Assembly: GCA_007120055.1 (NCBI GenBank)
Contig: SKOL01000287.1
Span: forward strand, 1-16,314
DNA length: 16,314 nucleotides
Direction of reading: 5' to 3'
From: Anaerobacillus sp.
GTDB lineage: Bacteria; Bacillota; Bacilli; Bacillales_H; Anaerobacillaceae
The notes below the pieces were generated by a model. It was given only the letters and a program-made list of their open reading frames with translations, made no database searches and was not told the origin of the DNA. Of this stretch, positions 14,169-16,314 are shown piece by piece. Position numbers and translations under genes: made by a program. Every line of letters begins with the position of its first letter. The stretch's first letter is position 1.

Positions 14169-14717
14169 TTGGATAAAAACAAAAAAGAAAAGCTTGATGA
14201 GATTTACCGAAAGCATGCAAAGTCGCTTTATTATTTTTTATACCGGCTCTCAGGATCCTCTACGACCGCAGAAGATCTTGTTCAAGAGACTTTTTATAAA
14301 GCGACGATTTCTTTGTCTTTTTACGAAGATTATGAAGTACGGAGTTGGCTATTCAAAGTGGCAAGGCATGCTTATTTAGATGAATGGCGTAAAAGAAAGC
14401 GATGGGAGTGGGTCCCGTTTATCGATGCGATCCACAAACAAAGCGATATGTTAAGTCCATATGAGCAGCCGGAAGATTATGTCACCGCCAAAGAGAGTGA
14501 GGACGACATGACCCAATTAATGAAAAAACTAAATGAAACGTATCGCACGATCATTTATTTGCGAGAAGACGAACAACTATCATATCAAGAAATTGCGGCC
14601 GTTCTAGATATGAATGAAAATCAAGTAAAAGTGACTTTACACCGGGCCCGGAACCGGCTTCATGAATTTGCTAGTAGACAGCATTTTAAAGAAAGGAATG
14701 ATATACATGACGACTGA
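14169..14717 (+). CDS. ECF-subfamily RNA polymerase sigma factor, SigM-like
   Basis: This is a 182-residue protein with TTG start, 8 nt after AAAGGGGG (14153-14160). Sigma region 2 spans about 11-78, with AEDLVQETF (34-42), SWLFKVARHAYLDEWRKRKR (59-78) and the usual aromatic residues for promoter melting. Region 4 spans about 115-168, ending in a helix-turn-helix, SYQEIAAVLDMNENQVKVTLHRARNRL. The size is normal for the group. The next gene overlaps it and encodes a membrane anti-sigma factor, so the pair forms a classical envelope-stress switch. Overall pattern and partner resemble SigM-YhdL of B. subtilis, though orthology would need a tree. Regulation is probably by its own ECF-type promoter upstream. 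Confidence 0.92.
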   Translation: MDKNKKEKLDEIYRKHAKSLYYFLYRLSGSSTTAEDLVQETFYKATISLSFYEDYEVRSWLFKVARHAYLDEWRKRKRWEWVPFIDAIHKQSDMLSPYEQPEDYVTAKESEDDMTQLMKKLNETYRTIIYLREDEQLSYQEIAAVLDMNENQVKVTLHRARNRLHEFASRQHFKERNDIHDD

Positions 14718-15690
14718 ATGGAATGAAAAAAAGGAGAAAAAAGTGTTACGCCGCTATCGTTTTATGCTTACATTACGTATCCTTCGCGTCGCAGTAATTA
14801 TGTTTTTTATATATTGGGCGTATATGATGGTCGTATCCATCGGCTATCTCCATTCCGAGAAAGGCCATAAACTTGTCGCTTATTCGCAGCTTGCGATTGA
14901 CTGGACATACCCTGGAATTTCTGCTGAGCACGGACTTAGTTTTGCAGAAATTAACTCGTTTCTCACGCAAGAAGCGGCCGTTCCTTTTTATCGGAAAATC
15001 GGTCAAGAGAAAAAAGATGTAGGTCAGCTACACGTGAGAAAACCATTGACTGGATTTACGAGATCGAACTTTGAATTTTATCAAAAAAATGATCAGCCTG
15101 ACTTTAACTTTTGGCTTCCAGTTCACCCAGAGACTGGGGAGGCGCTTGAGGCGAATAATTATCCTGGAGTTTGGGAGACGCTAGACAAAGTTCATGAAGG
15201 TACCGTTGCCGATCTTGCGTTTTCAACTAATGAATTTATGACACCAGAAGAGTTGTTTATGTTATTAGAAGATTTTGACGTATACGTAGAGTGGATGCCC
15301 GTTTATATGGGTGAACTCGATCTGTTTACAGAAGGTTGGTGGGGCGGAAGTAACAGTGTCGCAGTTGATACTTGGGGACTCACATATGGAAGAGAGTTTG
15401 GAATTGATTTTCTCTCATACAGTAGTACGAATCTAACGATAGGAAGTATCGATAGAAACCAGCAACTAATGCTTGATAACATGAAACTTATTTACAACGA
15501 TGATTCAAAATTTGCGGAAACGCTTTTCGGCACCCGATATTTTGCGGAAAGGATTCAATACCTTGAAGAAAACGGATTTAACGTTTACGGAGCAGTAATC
15601 ACCGGCCCAACGAAAGAATTATTACGATTACAAGAACTTGATGAGATCCAAGGCGTTCAACTTGGAGAAATTACGTTTTGGAATTGGTAG
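14707..15690 (+). CDS. Membrane anti-sigma factor (sigma factor regulator family)
   Basis: This encodes a 327-residue protein from ATG 14707, overlapping the sigma gene by 11 nt, with GAAAGGA (14691-14697) 9 nt upstream. ATG 14698 and GTG/TTG positions further up leave no room for that site. The first 23 residues are basic and would face the cytoplasm (KKEKKVLRRYRF). One transmembrane helix spans about 24-47 (ILRVAVIMFFIYWAYMMVVSI). The rest is an extracytoplasmic domain with the FTRSNFEFY, EGTVADLAFSTNEFMTPEEL and late EYL-rich segments typical of the Sigma_reg_N/Sigma_reg_C layout of YhdL-type regulators. It should hold the sigma factor inactive until envelope stress. The translational overlap suggests stoichiometric synthesis. 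Confidence 0.85.
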   Translation: MTTEWNEKKEKKVLRRYRFMLTLRILRVAVIMFFIYWAYMMVVSIGYLHSEKGHKLVAYSQLAIDWTYPGISAEHGLSFAEINSFLTQEAAVPFYRKIGQEKKDVGQLHVRKPLTGFTRSNFEFYQKNDQPDFNFWLPVHPETGEALEANNYPGVWETLDKVHEGTVADLAFSTNEFMTPEELFMLLEDFDVYVEWMPVYMGELDLFTEGWWGGSNSVAVDTWGLTYGREFGIDFLSYSSTNLTIGSIDRNQQLMLDNMKLIYNDDSKFAETLFGTRYFAERIQYLEENGFNVYGAVITGPTKELLRLQELDEIQGVQLGEITFWNW

Positions 15691-15740
15691 TTAGATTTCA
15701 GCACAACGAAAAATAGATTTGATAAAAGGGAGAGGTTAGC

Positions 15741-15842
15741 GTGGTTACTATCAATTTTTCAGGTTTGTTCCTTATTCTTTTCGTATTTGTAGCAGTAATC
15801 GGCGGAATTACGTTGCTAATACGGTGGCTTTCAAAGAGATAG
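15741..15842 (+). CDS. 33-residue membrane micro-protein in the sigma operon
   Basis: A GTG start at 15741 follows AAAAGGGAGAGG (15724-15735) with a good spacer and lies 50 nt after the anti-sigma stop, with no terminator between. The product, MVTINFSGLF followed by a run of Leu, Ile, Phe and Val, then RWLSKR, is essentially one transmembrane helix with a basic C-terminal end, predicted to lie in the cytoplasm. SigM operons of Bacillus carry a further small membrane protein after the anti-sigma factor (YhdK), but this one is far shorter, so it may be an analogue or an unrelated micro-protein. It could stabilise the anti-sigma factor or sense the membrane; both ideas are inference. The terminator right after it marks the operon end. 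Confidence 0.65.
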   Translation: MVTINFSGLFLILFVFVAVIGGITLLIRWLSKR

Positions 15843-15859
15843 ATTATCAATGAAAACTT

Positions 15860-15901
15860 AAAAAAGCGTTAGTTGCTGCTATGCATCTAACGCCTTTTTT
15901 G
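15860..15901 (+). terminator. Terminator of the sigma-factor operon
   Basis: AAAAAAGCGTTAG (15860-15872) pairs with CTAACGC plus TTTTTT (15887-15900), with one unpaired C and a 14-nt loop. It follows the 33-residue gene directly. Confidence 0.85.
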
Positions 15902-15925
15902 TGTGAATTCTAAAGGTTCACAAAA
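15897..15925 (+). promoter_or_regulatory. Inverted repeat upstream of the lipoprotein gene
   Basis: TGTGAA (15902-15907) and TTCACA (15917-15922) are complementary around 9 nt, and TTTTGTG/CACAAAA extend outward with an offset. The half-sites resemble those of Fnr (TGTGA) and Rex (TTGTGAA), but the spacing is wrong for both, so the binding protein is unknown. Confidence 0.35.
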
Positions 15926-15964
15926 TGTTTATATGTATTTTCTGTGAAAAAGTATGATCAATTA

Positions 15965-15993
15965 TGGAAAAAGTTGTATATTGTTTATATAAA
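15965..15993 (+). promoter_or_regulatory. Possible sigma-A promoter of the lipoprotein gene
   Basis: TGGAAA (15965-15970), 17 nt, TATAAA (15988-15993). The -35 box is moderate. It would give a leader of about 80 nt. Confidence 0.35.
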
Positions 15994-16082
15994 GAAATGA
16001 AGGGATGGGATAAGAATTATTTTATAACCTTCCATAAAACACCCGAGATCTTAAAAACAACTTTGAAGAGGAGGAAGAATGA

Positions 16083-16314
16083 ATGAAAAAGCTATGGTCT
16101 ATTTCAATTGTGTTGATTTTAGCGTTTTTTCTTGCCGCCTGTAGTGGAGATACTTCCACAGAACCTCCAGAAGAAAACAATAATTTACCCTCAGAAACTA
16201 CCGATCCAAGAACTGAATCAGATTTAGATAGTTTAACAATGACTGAAAAAATTAGTGAAGAATGGTTACTTACTGGTCATGCGAATACAGGTTACCCCCT
16301 TAACTATGCAGGTC
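16083..16314 (+). CDS. Lipoprotein, N-terminal part, possibly of a c-type cytochrome
   Basis: This gene is cut by the right edge; 77 codons are visible. ATG 16083 follows AGGAGG (16069-16074) by 8 nt; an overlapping ATG at 16079 is in another frame. The opening MKKLWSISIVLILAFFLAAC is a lipoprotein signal peptide with a LAAC lipobox (lipidated Cys20). A Glu/Asn/Thr/Pro-rich linker follows (about 21-50). The visible domain start, EKISEEWLLTGHANTGYPLNYAG, resembles the entry of some exported multiheme cytochromes, where a W...SGHA segment precedes the first CxxCH, but no heme motif lies inside the window. The gene has its own upstream region after the sigma-operon terminator. The lipoprotein call is firm; the cytochrome idea is a guess. 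Confidence 0.85.
   Translation, partial: MKKLWSISIVLILAFFLAACSGDTSTEPPEENNNLPSETTDPRTESDLDSLTMTEKISEEWLLTGHANTGYPLNYAG

Noticed and set aside
14662..14706. N-terminal extension of the anti-sigma factor
   Set aside because: It lies wholly inside the sigma gene; the ribosome site at 14691-14697 fits ATG 14707.

Overview
The window reads as chromosomal DNA of a low-GC, endospore-forming Bacillaceae bacterium. It has strong AGGAGG-type ribosome sites, many TTG starts, a YkyB-family gene, a DUF2512 (YndM-like) membrane protein and a SigM/YhdL-type ECF sigma and anti-sigma pair. The species cannot be fixed. The hybrid cluster protein at the left edge and a possible respiratory lipoprotein at the right edge hint at microaerobic or anaerobic nitrogen metabolism.

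Layout. Positions 1-999 hold the 3' part of hcp, closed by a terminator. A small acidic protein (1270-1473) and a proline-rich protein of likely surface or spore type (1682-2212) follow. A 9-codon cysteine-rich mini-ORF may precede the latter. Positions 2455-8427 form an all-plus-strand nucleic-acid-processing block: two different NERD-nuclease/SF1-helicase fusions, an OB-fold ssDNA-binding-like protein (DUF669-like), and a DEAH SF2 helicase only a few bases downstream of it. This is the most accessory-looking part and the best candidate for a defence or phage-derived DNA-processing module. A structured repeat-like spacer separates the two NERD genes, and another repeat cluster follows the SF2 helicase.

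A YkyB-family gene, an orphan coiled-coil protein and a secreted six-unit beta-propeller protein come next. A DUF2512 membrane protein on the minus strand converges on the propeller gene across a shared terminator. A divergent LLM-class flavin oxidoreductase follows. After that comes an operon of ECF sigma factor, membrane anti-sigma factor and a 33-residue membrane micro-protein, with an ECF-type promoter (TGTAAC-N16-CGTT) just upstream that suggests autoregulation. The window ends inside a lipoprotein gene.

The intergenic regions are unusually rich in structured, repeat-like elements: the 19-bp motif in three copies (8461-8587), tandem hairpins (9600-9645), a 113-bp element with 13-bp terminal inverted repeats (11872-11984) and a nested hairpin terminator (13834-13922). 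No tRNA, rRNA, CRISPR array or intact insertion sequence was seen.
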